Assembly (NCBI GenBank): GCA_009784765.1
Contig: WQXP01000045.1
Coordinates: 1-7,999 of the forward strand
DNA: 7,999 nt
Source: Oscillospiraceae bacterium
Lineage (GTDB): Bacteria > Bacillota > Clostridia > Oscillospirales > Ruminococcaceae
Direction of reading: 5' to 3'
The position numbers and the translations under genes were made by a program. Below are positions 1 through 6,162 of this stretch, piece after piece. The notes under the pieces were generated by a model. It was not told the origin of the DNA and ran no database searches. It saw only the letters and a program-made list of their open reading frames with translations. Numbering within the stretch: position 1 is the first letter of the stretch; every line of letters starts with the position of its first letter.

Positions 1-1008
1 ATTATTGTCGGTGTAGCAATGATTATAATGGCGATTGTGGCACTTTCGTTTATCGCGGTTTTGGTTGTTCTCCCCGCGCTGTCGAACGCGGCATCAATGG
101 CAGTGGCACAAACTCTCGCATATGCAATGACGACTTACACAGCAGAGGACGACGATATTCGCAAGGCTCACAGCTATTTTCGCTCGCAAATTGAACCGCA
201 AATCCGCAACCTCGAAAGCGGCGAACTCGAAAATCACCGCTATTTTGTGAACGGCTCGCAAGTAAACCGCGATGAGCTTTTCTTTGGTTATGCCATCGAC
301 CCGTATCTGCCGATTTCATACATCTCGGCGTGGTATTTTGTTCATGAAGAGTTGTCTTTTGTGTATAATCCGATACTTTATCGCTCACGGACACAGGCTC
401 TGCAACGTCTGATTAACGGGTTTATTGCAGATGTTTTCGAGTTCAGCCGCGTCGTGAATGAGTCGGGGGAAGTCGAAATCAATGTCAATATTGCCGACAT
501 AGAGGCGCATATCACGCGAAAATACGACGGCGATGAAGGGGAGGCAATGCTCGTACTGTTCAGCGTTTACATGGAGTCGCGGGGGAATAAGCCCTATCTG
601 TTTTCGCCTTTATCAGAGCCGATTGAGAACTGGCGTAGTTATGTAACGTCTGAGTTTGGAGTTCGCCCAAATCCCGAAGACAAGACACAAAACGAGCAAC
701 ACAACGGAATTGACATCAGGCGACCAACTGGGACGGACATCATGGCGGCGGCTGACGGTGTGGTGCTGAAAGTCGTGCGTTCGACTGCGAAAACGGGCTA
801 CGGCACTTACGTGGTGATTGACCACGGCGGCGGATTTTTAACTCTGTACGCTCATTGCAGTGCGGCTTTTGTGGAAGAATTGCAAGATGTTCAGCGAGGC
901 GAGATAATCGCCGCAGTCGGTAACACAGGACGCTCGACAGGCGCACATCTGCATTTTGAAGTCCGCGTTGACGGAATACAAGTAAATCCACGGCTGTTCT
1001 TGCCGTAA
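1..1008 (+). CDS. Membrane-anchored M23 peptidase of the conjugation apparatus (CD1108-like), 5' partial
   Basis: The reading frame is open from base 1, so the true start lies upstream; the first in-window ATG is at 19, and residues are numbered from it. The first ~20 residues are strongly hydrophobic, a membrane anchor. About residues 25-205 have no catalytic motif I recognise. The C-terminal third is an M23 (LytM/lysostaphin-type) zinc metallopeptidase: HNGID at 228-232 gives His228 and Asp232, YAH gives His279, and HLHFE gives His310 and His312. All expected metal or catalytic residues are present. Such enzymes cleave peptidoglycan cross-bridges; in Tn1549-type elements a wall hydrolase in this position is thought to open the wall for the conjugation channel. 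DUF4315 and DUF4366 genes follow directly (25-bp gap), the usual order in this ICE class. M23 domain certain; conjugation role inferred from context. Confidence 0.9.
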   Translation: MIVGVAMIIMAIVALSFIAVLVVLPALSNAASMAVAQTLAYAMTTYTAEDDDIRKAHSYFRSQIEPQIRNLESGELENHRYFVNGSQVNRDELFFGYAIDPYLPISYISAWYFVHEELSFVYNPILYRSRTQALQRLINGFIADVFEFSRVVNESGEVEINVNIADIEAHITRKYDGDEGEAMLVLFSVYMESRGNKPYLFSPLSEPIENWRSYVTSEFGVRPNPEDKTQNEQHNGIDIRRPTGTDIMAAADGVVLKVVRSTAKTGYGTYVVIDHGGGFLTLYAHCSAAFVEELQDVQRGEIIAAVGNTGRSTGAHLHFEVRVDGIQVNPRLFLP

Positions 1009-1033
1009 TAACACTAAAGATTGGAGAAAAACC

Positions 1034-1342
1034 ATGATTAACAACACAAAATTTCAAAAAGCCACAGAAAAGCTTGAAAAAGCAAAAGCAGATTTGCTTG
1101 AACTCGGAGCGGAAAGAACGAAACTCGCCGAAAAAGAAAAGCAAAAGAAACGCGAAATTGAGGAACTCGAAAAGCTCGTAATCTCTGAAACAGTCAAAAG
1201 TTACAACATCACTGCGGACGAATTGCACAAGCTTTTGAGCAAAAATGCGACGGCGCAAATCTCAAGCGCGCCGAATGCCGAGAGTGCATCGCAAAACACA
1301 AAATCTACAAAGGAGGCACAAAATGAAGACGAGAATTTATAA
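1034..1342 (+). CDS. DUF4315 family small coiled-coil ICE protein
   Basis: A 102-residue protein with GGAG at 1023-1026, 7 nt before the ATG. Residues ~5-50 are rich in Lys, Glu and Leu in heptad-like order (KLEKAKADLLELGAERTKL and onward) and should form a coiled coil. After that comes a short helix (ITADELHKLLSKN) and a low-complexity Ser/Asn/Lys tail. This size, layout and position between the peptidase and the DUF4366 gene match DUF4315 proteins of Tn1549-like elements, whose biochemical role is unknown. There is no signal peptide, so it is probably cytoplasmic. Its last 20 bases overlap the next gene in another frame, which suggests translational coupling. Family call is from recognition of pattern and context. 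Confidence 0.85.
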   Translation: MINNTKFQKATEKLEKAKADLLELGAERTKLAEKEKQKKREIEELEKLVISETVKSYNITADELHKLLSKNATAQISSAPNAESASQNTKSTKEAQNEDENL

Positions 1343-2075
1343 ACAAATACTTGCCGCCGTGCTAATCGGCGGCATTTTTGCAAGCTTCGGGGCAAGGGCA
1401 TTCGCGGATGAAGCACCACCCGAGCCGCCGTCATTTGACGACACACTCGAGGGGGAAGCTCCCCATGTGCCGCCGCCACCGCCTCCTCCGCCTCAAGGCG
1501 ATAACAGCGGAATGCTGACGTTTCCTATCCCGCGCGGCAACGCGACGCTCATCGAAGAAGCATTCGGGGTAGACACAATTCGCGGACTCGGGCGGCAATT
1601 TTTGACAGTCCAAACTCGCGGCGGGAACACGTTTTACATCATCATCGAAACAGATATGGAAAACGGAGCGCAGAATGTGTTCTTCCTCAATGCTGTTGAC
1701 GATTTTGACTTGTTCGCGTTTGCGGAGGACTTTCCCTCTGACTTCCTCGAAGTTGTGGGCGCGGAACGTCGAAGCAATCGCGATGTGTATCGGGACGCTC
1801 TCGGCGGTCATGAGTCTAATCTGCCGCCGCAAACTCCACATGGCGGAAACGGCGGCACACAACCTCCCGCGCAGGGAAGTTCCGACGGCGGCGAAAGCGG
1901 GACTACTCCCGCGACTTCCAATTCGAGTAACCGCTCATCGGGCATGAATAACCGCCTCATTTTGTTGGCAGTCATGGGAGTCGGCGGCGCGATTTTTGTT
2001 GTTGTAATCCGCAAAAAGAAAAAGGCTCAAGGCGCAGTGAGTGCTGATGAGGGGTACGAGGACGATGAGGGGTGA
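1323..2075 (+). CDS. DUF4366 family (CD1107-like) secreted, membrane-anchored ICE protein
   Basis: A 250-residue protein. I chose ATG 1323 because AGGAGG at 1311-1316 sits 6 nt before it and because the protein then begins with a classic signal peptide (MKTRIYKQ, hydrophobic core, cleavage expected after ARAFA, residue 28). The frame stays open further upstream, but those residues are charged and would bury the signal. Next come a Pro-rich spacer with eight consecutive prolines (50-57), a conserved globular part (GRQFLTVQTRGGNTFYIIIE through the NVFFLNAVDDFDLFAF stretch), a Gly/Ser/Thr/Pro linker, a transmembrane helix at ~212-229, a KKKK stop-transfer and an acidic cytoplasmic tail. DUF4366 proteins accompany DUF4315 in Tn1549-type ICEs; their function is unknown. 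The topology suggests a cell-surface part of the mating machinery. Followed by a terminator hairpin. Confidence 0.88.
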   Translation: MKTRIYKQILAAVLIGGIFASFGARAFADEAPPEPPSFDDTLEGEAPHVPPPPPPPPQGDNSGMLTFPIPRGNATLIEEAFGVDTIRGLGRQFLTVQTRGGNTFYIIIETDMENGAQNVFFLNAVDDFDLFAFAEDFPSDFLEVVGAERRSNRDVYRDALGGHESNLPPQTPHGGNGGTQPPAQGSSDGGESGTTPATSNSSNRSSGMNNRLILLAVMGVGGAIFVVVIRKKKKAQGAVSADEGYEDDEG

Positions 2076-2086
2076 GGGACTCGTGA

Positions 2087-2124
2087 AAGAGATAATCCGC
2101 CCGACAAAATCGGGCGGTTCTCTT
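2087..2124. terminator. Bidirectional hairpin terminator between convergent genes
   Basis: A perfect 8-bp GC-rich stem, CCGCCCGA (2097-2104) with TCGGGCGG (2110-2117), encloses the loop CAAAA. It is extended by an outer stem AAGAGA (2087-2092) with TCTCTT (2119-2124). It lies 11 bp after the DUF4366 stop and 5 bp after the stop of the leftward small gene, so it can serve both strands. The T-tract is weak: TTCTCTT on +, ATTATCTCTTT on -. Confidence 0.8.
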
Positions 2125-2129
2125 AACAG

Positions 2130-2369
2130 TTAAATGATTTTTGCGTTAGGTGGTACAAGTTCGGGGTGGCTACTCACATAAGCTGATGCTTTTGCAAATA
2201 ATTCCTCGGTAGTCATATCTTCCCAAAGATTTTCTCGCCATTCGGTATAGTCAAAGCCTTTGTTTTTTATATTGACTATAAATATTTCTGTTTCAATCAC
2301 TCCGAGGTTTTCACGGAGAAGCCTCATTCCTGCACTCAAAATAGCAGAAGTTTGCATACTGTCAGTCAT
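2130..2369 (-). CDS. Small uncharacterised partner protein of the PIN gene (putative antitoxin)
   Basis: A 79-residue protein, second gene of a leftward pair. ATG at 2369 is chosen because GGAGGG (complement of 2376-2381) lies 6 nt upstream and because it overlaps the end of the PIN gene by 8 bp (ATGACTGA), a coupling arrangement. An ATG at 2399 in the same frame would add ten residues with no better site. The protein has a helical N-terminus (SAILSAGMRLLRENLGVIE), a FDYTEWRENLWEDMTTEEL motif and an acidic/helical C-terminus. I recall similar short proteins with an FDYTxW-like motif in Firmicutes and cyanobacteria but know no assigned function. I see no ribbon-helix-helix, AbrB or HTH fold. 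Antitoxin role is inferred only from pairing with a PIN nuclease. The gene is real with good confidence; the function is not shown. Confidence 0.72.
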   Translation of the reverse strand: MTDSMQTSAILSAGMRLLRENLGVIETEIFIVNIKNKGFDYTEWRENLWEDMTTEELFAKASAYVSSHPELVPPNAKII

Positions 2370-2817
2370 GTTGTTCCCTCCATTCTTTAACAAAATCACT
2401 TGGATTTACTATTTTTATTCTGTCTGTTTTATAATTGCACACACGTTTATCAGTTGTTATGAAATAATCACACTTTGCAATAATAGAACAAGCTAAATGA
2501 ACGGCGTCTTTTCGTTTAATTCCTGTTTTCATTATTTCATTTGTGAGCGGCAATGCTTCTTTTTCACTTTTGTCGCTGACAAAGAAATCTGAATAATCAT
2601 TTATAAAGCGTAAAATATGTTCCTTATTATTTTCAAAAGGGCTTTCGTTCACTTCCAAAGACAGCATATACGAAGAGCATAAAATAAGGCTTTTATATTT
2701 TACGAGCGATTGGATAAACATTTTCGCTACAGCTTCGTTTTTTACTTTAACCTGCGATAAATCATCAAATGGTCTATTATAACAACAGTTGTCCAAGTAT
2801 ATTTTAAGTTTGCTCAT
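2362..2817 (-). CDS. PIN-domain nuclease, putative toxin of a toxin-antitoxin pair
   Basis: A 151-residue protein with AAAAGGAC upstream (complement of 2827-2834). It opens with KIYLDNCCYNRPFDD, a signature seen in one group of PIN proteins, giving the first acidic residue, Asp9. Others are Glu55 (SLEVNE), Asp104 in KRKDAVHLA, Asp117 and Asp123 in CDYFITTDKR. This is the usual spread of PIN metal-binding residues, so the active site looks intact. PIN toxins (VapC type) are Mg-dependent RNases cutting tRNA, rRNA or mRNA; the substrate here is unknown. It is first in the operon, ahead of the small partner gene, the reverse of the usual antitoxin-first order. GC is low (about 31% over 2581-2760 by hand count) against ~55% in topB, which suggests acquired cargo. 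Two consensus promoters precede it. PIN fold confident; toxin role inferred. Confidence 0.88.
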   Translation of the reverse strand: MSKLKIYLDNCCYNRPFDDLSQVKVKNEAVAKMFIQSLVKYKSLILCSSYMLSLEVNESPFENNKEHILRFINDYSDFFVSDKSEKEALPLTNEIMKTGIKRKDAVHLACSIIAKCDYFITTDKRVCNYKTDRIKIVNPSDFVKEWREQHD

Positions 2818-2856
2818 GGTAAATCTGTCCTTTTCAAATAAAATAGCTTATCAATC

Positions 2857-2885
2857 ATTATAACATAGTTGCTTGACTTTGTCAA
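2857..2885 (-). promoter_or_regulatory. Proximal consensus promoter of the PIN operon
   Basis: On the minus strand TTGACA (complement of 2880-2885), a 17-nt spacer, then TATAAT (complement of 2857-2862): an exact sigma-A consensus. Transcription should begin near 2850, about 33 nt before the PIN ATG. The -35 box is half of a perfect palindrome, CTTGAC-TTT-GTCAAG (2872-2886), which could act as an operator. Confidence 0.8.
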
Positions 2886-2934
2886 GCACGGCGACTAAAG
2901 TCGCCGACGGCGCGAATGCGCCGTAAACTATGTT
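2862..2934. repeat. Cloverleaf-like nested inverted-repeat element
   Basis: Outer arms AACATAGTT (2862-2870) and AACTATGTT (2926-2934) are perfect 9-bp complements. Between them lie three consecutive perfect hairpins: CTTGAC/GTCAAG (2872-2886), CGGCGACT/AGTCGCCG (2889-2906) and ACGGCGC/GCGCCGT (2907-2924, loop GAAT). Nearly every base is paired, giving a three-armed junction in RNA or single-stranded DNA. It may be a palindromic intergenic repeat or small non-autonomous element. The copy number in the genome cannot be seen here. Confidence 0.7.
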
Positions 2935-2949
2935 GCAATGTCCTAAGAC

Positions 2950-2978
2950 ATTATAACACAAGACAATCATATTGTCAA
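2950..2978 (-). promoter_or_regulatory. Distal consensus promoter of the PIN operon
   Basis: A second exact match 93 bp upstream: TTGACA (complement of 2973-2978), 17-nt spacer, TATAAT (complement of 2950-2955). Its -35 box also lies in a palindrome, GACAAT-CAT-ATTGTC (2962-2976), and its -10 overlaps AATGTC-CTAA-GACATT (2937-2952). A transcript from here would carry the three-hairpin element at 2862-2934 as its 5' leader. Confidence 0.75.
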
Positions 2979-3009
2979 GTAAATTTTCAAAAAGAAAGGC
3001 TAAAAACTC

Positions 3010-5409
3010 ATGAACTTAATCATAGCAGAAAAGAAAACAGCGGCGCAAGCTTTCTCTGCCGCCCTCGGAGTAACAGGCAAGAAAAGCGGGTATTTCGAAA
3101 ACGACGACTGCGTCATAACATGGTGCAGCGGGCATTTAGTCAAACTCGCCGAACCCGAAAGTTACGACCCGCGCTACAAAAGTTGGAACGTCGCAGACTT
3201 GCCGATTGTTCCCGCGAAGTGGAAGCATGAAGTCGCCGACGACGAACACAGGAGCAGTCAATACGCGGTCATAGAGTCGCTGATGCGTCGCGATGACATC
3301 ACGCAAATCACCAACGCTTGCGACGCAGGGCGGGAGGGCGAACTGATTTTCCGATTGGTATACAATCAGGCGCAGTGCAACAAAACGATTAAACGGCTGT
3401 GGATTAGCAGCATGGAAGAGGCGGCAATCCGCGACGGCTTCGCGAACCTCAAAGACGGCGCGGACTATGACAATCTCTGCCATGCGGCGCAGAGCCGCCA
3501 ACGTGCCGATTGGGTTGTGGGATATAACGGAACGCGGCTTCTGACTACGCTGTATAATAAAACATTGAAAGTCGGGCGAGTGCAGACTCCGACACTCGCT
3601 ATGCTTTGCGAGCGGTTAGCAGAAATCGCAAACTTCGTGAAGCAGAAGCATTATAACGCGAACCTAACTTTCAATAATGGCGAGGGCAGTAAAGCTGTAA
3701 TCGACAAAATTGAGGACTTTGCTCAAGCTGATAAAATCGTAGCCGACTGCGACGGCAAATCCGCGACCGTCAGCTCCGTGGTGAAAGAAAAGCATTCTGA
3801 AAAGCCGCCGAAGTTGTACGACCTCACGAGCCTCCAACGAGAGGCGAACAGACTTTTCGGGTACACGGCACAGCAGTCCCTCGACTGCGTTCAAGCCTTG
3901 TACGAGAAGGGGCTATGCTCATACCCACGAACTGACTCGCGATATATTACCGACGACATGGCTGAAACAGTCGGCGAACTCATCGGTGTTGTGGCGGCGA
4001 AAATGCCCTTTGACTGCGATTCCAACACGGCGAACATCGCGGTGCTTGTCAACAATGACAAGGTTTCAGACCACTACGCGATTTTGCCGACTACACAAGT
4101 CGGCGATTATGATTTGGAAACGCTCCCCGAAACAGAGCGAAAAATTCTGCTGTTGATTGCACATAAGCTACTTTGCGCAGTCGGCGAGAAGCACGTTTAT
4201 GAGAGCATAAAAGCCGAGTTGACGTGCGAAAATCACATCTTTACCGCGAAAGGGCGAAACGTCCTTGAGGCGGGGTGGACGGCGATTGAGAAGTCGTTCA
4301 AGGAGTTCGTCAAAGCTGACACGGACGACGAGAATGCGGAAGCCAAAGCGGACAAATCGCCACTTGCGTTGACAGAGGGGCAGAAGTTCGAGAACTGCGC
4401 CTGTAAACTCAGCGAGCATTGGAGCAAACCCAAGCTGCATTATACAGAGGACACTCTGCTCGCGGCGATGGAACGCGCAGGCGCAAAAGATGTTACCGAG
4501 GACGTGGAACGTTCGGGGCTTGGAACTCCCGCTACTCGTGCGGGGATTATCGAAAAGCTCATCACCGACGGTTATGCGAGCAGAGAAAAGAAAAACATTG
4601 TCGCGACAGATGCGGGAGTAGAGCTAATCGGGCTTGCACCGGAAATCCTCAAATCACCGAAATTCACGGCTGAGTGGGAGGACGGCTTGGCGCGAATTTC
4701 GCAGGGCAACGCTCGCCCGGATACGTTCATGGAGGAAGTCGGCGGTTTAATCCGCGAAATAGTTGATTTCGCGAAAGCCAACATTGACACAAGCAAAGTA
4801 GCAGCGCGAGTTCGCGGTGAGGTTATCGGCAGATGCCCTCGTTGCGGCGGCGATGTCTGCGTTACTCCGAAAGCGTATAACTGCTCGGGCGAGGACTGCA
4901 AGTTCGGTTTATGGATTGAGAACCCGTTTTTTGTGAAAGCGAAAAAAGCGTTCAGCAAAGAAATCGCGGCGGCTCTGCTTAAAGACGGCAGAGTCAAAGC
5001 CGATGGCTTCATGTCTGCGAAAAACACACCATACTCCGCGATTGTTGTTCTTGACGACACGGGGACTTATGTAAACCTCAAGTTTGAGTTTGAGGCGGCT
5101 CAGAAAGAAATCGTCGCGAAATGCCCGCGCTGTGGCGGCGATGTTGCCGAAATGCCCAAGTCATATGCTTGCCTCAAAGACGGCTGTAAATTCGTGTTAT
5201 GGAAGTCTAACAAACTGCTTGACAGCATGAAAAAGCCGCTCACTAAGCCGATGGCAGTCGCGCTTCTCAAGAATGGCAAGGTGTGGGTTGAGGGGCTGTT
5301 TTCGACGAAATCGGGCAAGGCATTCGCGGCAATGGTGGTGCTTGACGATACCGGGTCTTACGTGAATTTGAACTTGGACTTTGAGCAGAAGAAGGTTAAT
5401 TTTTGCTAA
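3010..5409 (+). CDS. topB: DNA topoisomerase III (type IA), mobile-element type
   Basis: A 799-residue type IA topoisomerase that passes single DNA strands through a transient 5'-phosphotyrosine break, decatenating and unlinking replicating DNA. The N-terminal Toprim domain has Glu7 (IIAEKKTAAQAF) and DAGREGELIFR (105-115); Gly replaces the second Asp of the DxD motif, as I recall for many plasmid and transposon TopB proteins. The catalytic tyrosine is Tyr305 in CSYPRTDSRY. The tail holds two tandem units, each a four-Cys zinc ribbon (Cys609/612/625/630 and Cys705/708/721/726) followed by a matching repeat ending in VVLDDTG(T/S)YVNL. Start: ATG 3010 with AAAGG at 2995-2999, 10 nt away; Toprim begins at once, so no residues are missing. 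In Tn1549-like ICEs topB follows DUF4366; here a PIN module lies between. Its own promoter is not clear. Its last 14 bases overlap the convergent PIN gene. Confidence 0.95.
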   Translation: MNLIIAEKKTAAQAFSAALGVTGKKSGYFENDDCVITWCSGHLVKLAEPESYDPRYKSWNVADLPIVPAKWKHEVADDEHRSSQYAVIESLMRRDDITQITNACDAGREGELIFRLVYNQAQCNKTIKRLWISSMEEAAIRDGFANLKDGADYDNLCHAAQSRQRADWVVGYNGTRLLTTLYNKTLKVGRVQTPTLAMLCERLAEIANFVKQKHYNANLTFNNGEGSKAVIDKIEDFAQADKIVADCDGKSATVSSVVKEKHSEKPPKLYDLTSLQREANRLFGYTAQQSLDCVQALYEKGLCSYPRTDSRYITDDMAETVGELIGVVAAKMPFDCDSNTANIAVLVNNDKVSDHYAILPTTQVGDYDLETLPETERKILLLIAHKLLCAVGEKHVYESIKAELTCENHIFTAKGRNVLEAGWTAIEKSFKEFVKADTDDENAEAKADKSPLALTEGQKFENCACKLSEHWSKPKLHYTEDTLLAAMERAGAKDVTEDVERSGLGTPATRAGIIEKLITDGYASREKKNIVATDAGVELIGLAPEILKSPKFTAEWEDGLARISQGNARPDTFMEEVGGLIREIVDFAKANIDTSKVAARVRGEVIGRCPRCGGDVCVTPKAYNCSGEDCKFGLWIENPFFVKAKKAFSKEIAAALLKDGRVKADGFMSAKNTPYSAIVVLDDTGTYVNLKFEFEAAQKEIVAKCPRCGGDVAEMPKSYACLKDGCKFVLWKSNKLLDSMKKPLTKPMAVALLKNGKVWVEGLFSTKSGKAFAAMVVLDDTGSYVNLNLDFEQKKVNFC

Positions 5410-5791
5410 ATGTCTCCAAAAACTGTGTGGGTGAAACAATCCAATCTTCAATGGGGTAGTGTTTCAAATTTCCTGTAATAAGCATCGCTTCGCTTGCTTT
5501 TGCCGTATCATAAAAAATGCGGTCGCTCTCATCGGGAAGTGGAATTTCGGTCAGAGGGGGATTTATCAGAACTCCGGTTTCTTTTATTGTTTCAATTATA
5601 GCGAATTGAACATCAGCCGCGAGCTTCAACCTCGGGCGCGACAAAACTTTCGTATATTCAACGCAGATTTCGTATCCGTAATACAGTTGAATGTTGTTTT
5701 GTTCCGTAAGCATATCAATTATTTTGGCGCAATTTCCGTGCGGCGACAATGCCGCCGATATAATAACATTGGTGTCTAAAACAATATTCAT
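5396..5791 (-). CDS. PIN-family toxin of a RelB-linked toxin-antitoxin module (COG1569-like)
   Basis: A 131-residue protein starting MNIVLDTNVIISAALSPHGN, typical of the 'toxin component, PIN family' group. I chose ATG 5791, which lies 2 nt after the antitoxin stop codon (TAAGCATG); an upstream TTG would add ten residues that match nothing and overlap the antitoxin gene. PIN acidic residues are Asp6, Glu45, and Asp87/Asp90/Asp95 in LPDESDRIFYDTA. The last usual position is Asn108 in ITGNLKHYP, a variant I recall as common in this subgroup. The expected action is metal-dependent RNA cleavage, neutralised by the antitoxin encoded just upstream. The Shine-Dalgarno is weak, so expression probably depends on coupling to the antitoxin. 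The 3' end overlaps the topB stop on the other strand. Target unknown. Confidence 0.87.
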   Translation of the reverse strand: MNIVLDTNVIISAALSPHGNCAKIIDMLTEQNNIQLYYGYEICVEYTKVLSRPRLKLAADVQFAIIETIKETGVLINPPLTEIPLPDESDRIFYDTAKASEAMLITGNLKHYPIEDWIVSPTQFLETFSKN

Positions 5792-5793
5792 GC

Positions 5794-6117
5794 TTATTCC
5801 GCTCTCTTCTCTCTTCTGCAAGCTGCAATTTCAGCATTGATTTCGTCCATAGACATTGTATTTGTGCCGTTTTCAACAGATTCAGCTTGTGCAATCTTAA
5901 AAGCCTCCCGCATTCTCTCGCGGACGAGTTTTTGCTTTTCTGCTTCGCTTTCCTCCGCAAGCTGAACCTTGAACGGAATAGCACGTTCGCGCACTGCTTG
6001 GCGGACGAACATAGTTAAGGCAACACTCATGTTCAACCCTAAGTCTGCGAATAAGTCCTCTGCTTGTTTTTTGAGGTCAACGTCCATGCGGAGGCTGACG
6101 GTAGATGTGTTATTCAT
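5794..6117 (-). CDS. RelB/DinJ-family antitoxin
   Basis: A 107-residue protein, first gene of the second leftward module. ATG 6117 is preceded by AAAGGAG (complement of 6127-6133) at 9 nt. Residues 6-12 (TVSLRMD) form the ribbon and ~13-49 (LKKQAEDLFADLGLNMSVAL through RERAIPF) two helices of a ribbon-helix-helix DNA-binding domain, as in RelB/DinJ. The C-terminal part is highly charged and ends with DEINAEIAACRRE, a motif common in toxin-binding tails of this family. It should dimerise, bind the operator over its own promoter and block the PIN toxin. RelB/DinJ proteins classically pair with RelE/YafQ-type toxins; here the partner is a PIN protein. Stop and toxin start are 2 nt apart. Confidence 0.9.
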   Translation of the reverse strand: MNNTSTVSLRMDVDLKKQAEDLFADLGLNMSVALTMFVRQAVRERAIPFKVQLAEESEAEKQKLVRERMREAFKIAQAESVENGTNTMSMDEINAEIAACRREKRAE

Positions 6118-6131
6118 TAGAACACACTCCT

Positions 6132-6160
6132 TTGCATTATTGTAGTATGTATATTATACT
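6132..6160 (+). promoter_or_regulatory. Possible rightward promoter of the CHC2 gene
   Basis: TTGCAT (6132-6137), 17-nt spacer, TATACT (6155-6160) on the plus strand. The -10 matches 5 of 6, the -35 only 3 of 6. It would start near 6167, ~34 nt before the CHC2 ATG, and overlaps the antitoxin promoter face to face. Weak call: read-through from topB is the alternative. Confidence 0.35.
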
Positions 6161-6162
6161 AC
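6142..6162. promoter_or_regulatory. Inverted-repeat operator candidate for the RelB-type antitoxin
   Basis: GTAGTAT (6142-6148) and ATACTAC (6156-6162) are perfect 7-bp complements separated by 7 bp. The repeat spans the -10 box and start region of the antitoxin promoter, where ribbon-helix-helix antitoxins commonly bind to repress their own operon. Position and symmetry are seen; binding is inferred. Confidence 0.6.

Larger units (their letters stand above)
2856..2979. repeat. Duplicated promoter module (imperfect direct repeats, 93-bp period)
   Basis: CATTATAACA occurs at 2856-2865 and again at 2949-2958, and TTGTCAAG at 2879-2886 and again at 2972-2979. The offset is exactly 93 bp in both cases, so two 31-bp units with matching ends and diverged centres flank the GC-rich hairpins. 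Each unit is one of the two leftward promoters. Confidence 0.65.

Noticed and set aside
740..1258. 172-codon minus-strand frame opposite the M23 and DUF4315 genes
   Set aside because: Low-complexity Phe/Arg-rich translation, no plausible start signal, and it is fully antisense to well-supported genes.
1245..1322. Upstream extension of the DUF4366 gene in the same frame
   Set aside because: It would add a charged, Arg-rich stretch ahead of a clear signal peptide and lacks a good ribosome binding site; AGGAGG precedes ATG 1323.
2873..2901. Rightward promoter for topB (TTGACT, 17 nt, TAAAGT)
   Set aside because: The -10 is poor and both boxes lie within strong palindromes that explain the match; not solid enough to annotate.
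2872..2924. CRISPR-like or tandem repeat array in the topB upstream region
   Set aside because: The three units are hairpins of different sequence with no constant repeat or spacer pattern.
2916..3230. Plus-strand frame starting in the hairpin region before topB
   Set aside because: Its start lies in the palindromic element, it overlaps topB in another frame, and the translation resembles no protein.
4572..5060. 162-codon minus-strand frame inside topB
   Set aside because: Antisense shadow of strongly conserved topoisomerase and zinc-ribbon sequence; no ribosome binding site or domain.
5792..5821. Upstream TTG start for the second PIN gene
   Set aside because: It would overlap the antitoxin gene and add residues before the conserved MNIVLDTN beginning; ATG 5791 is 2 nt after the antitoxin stop.
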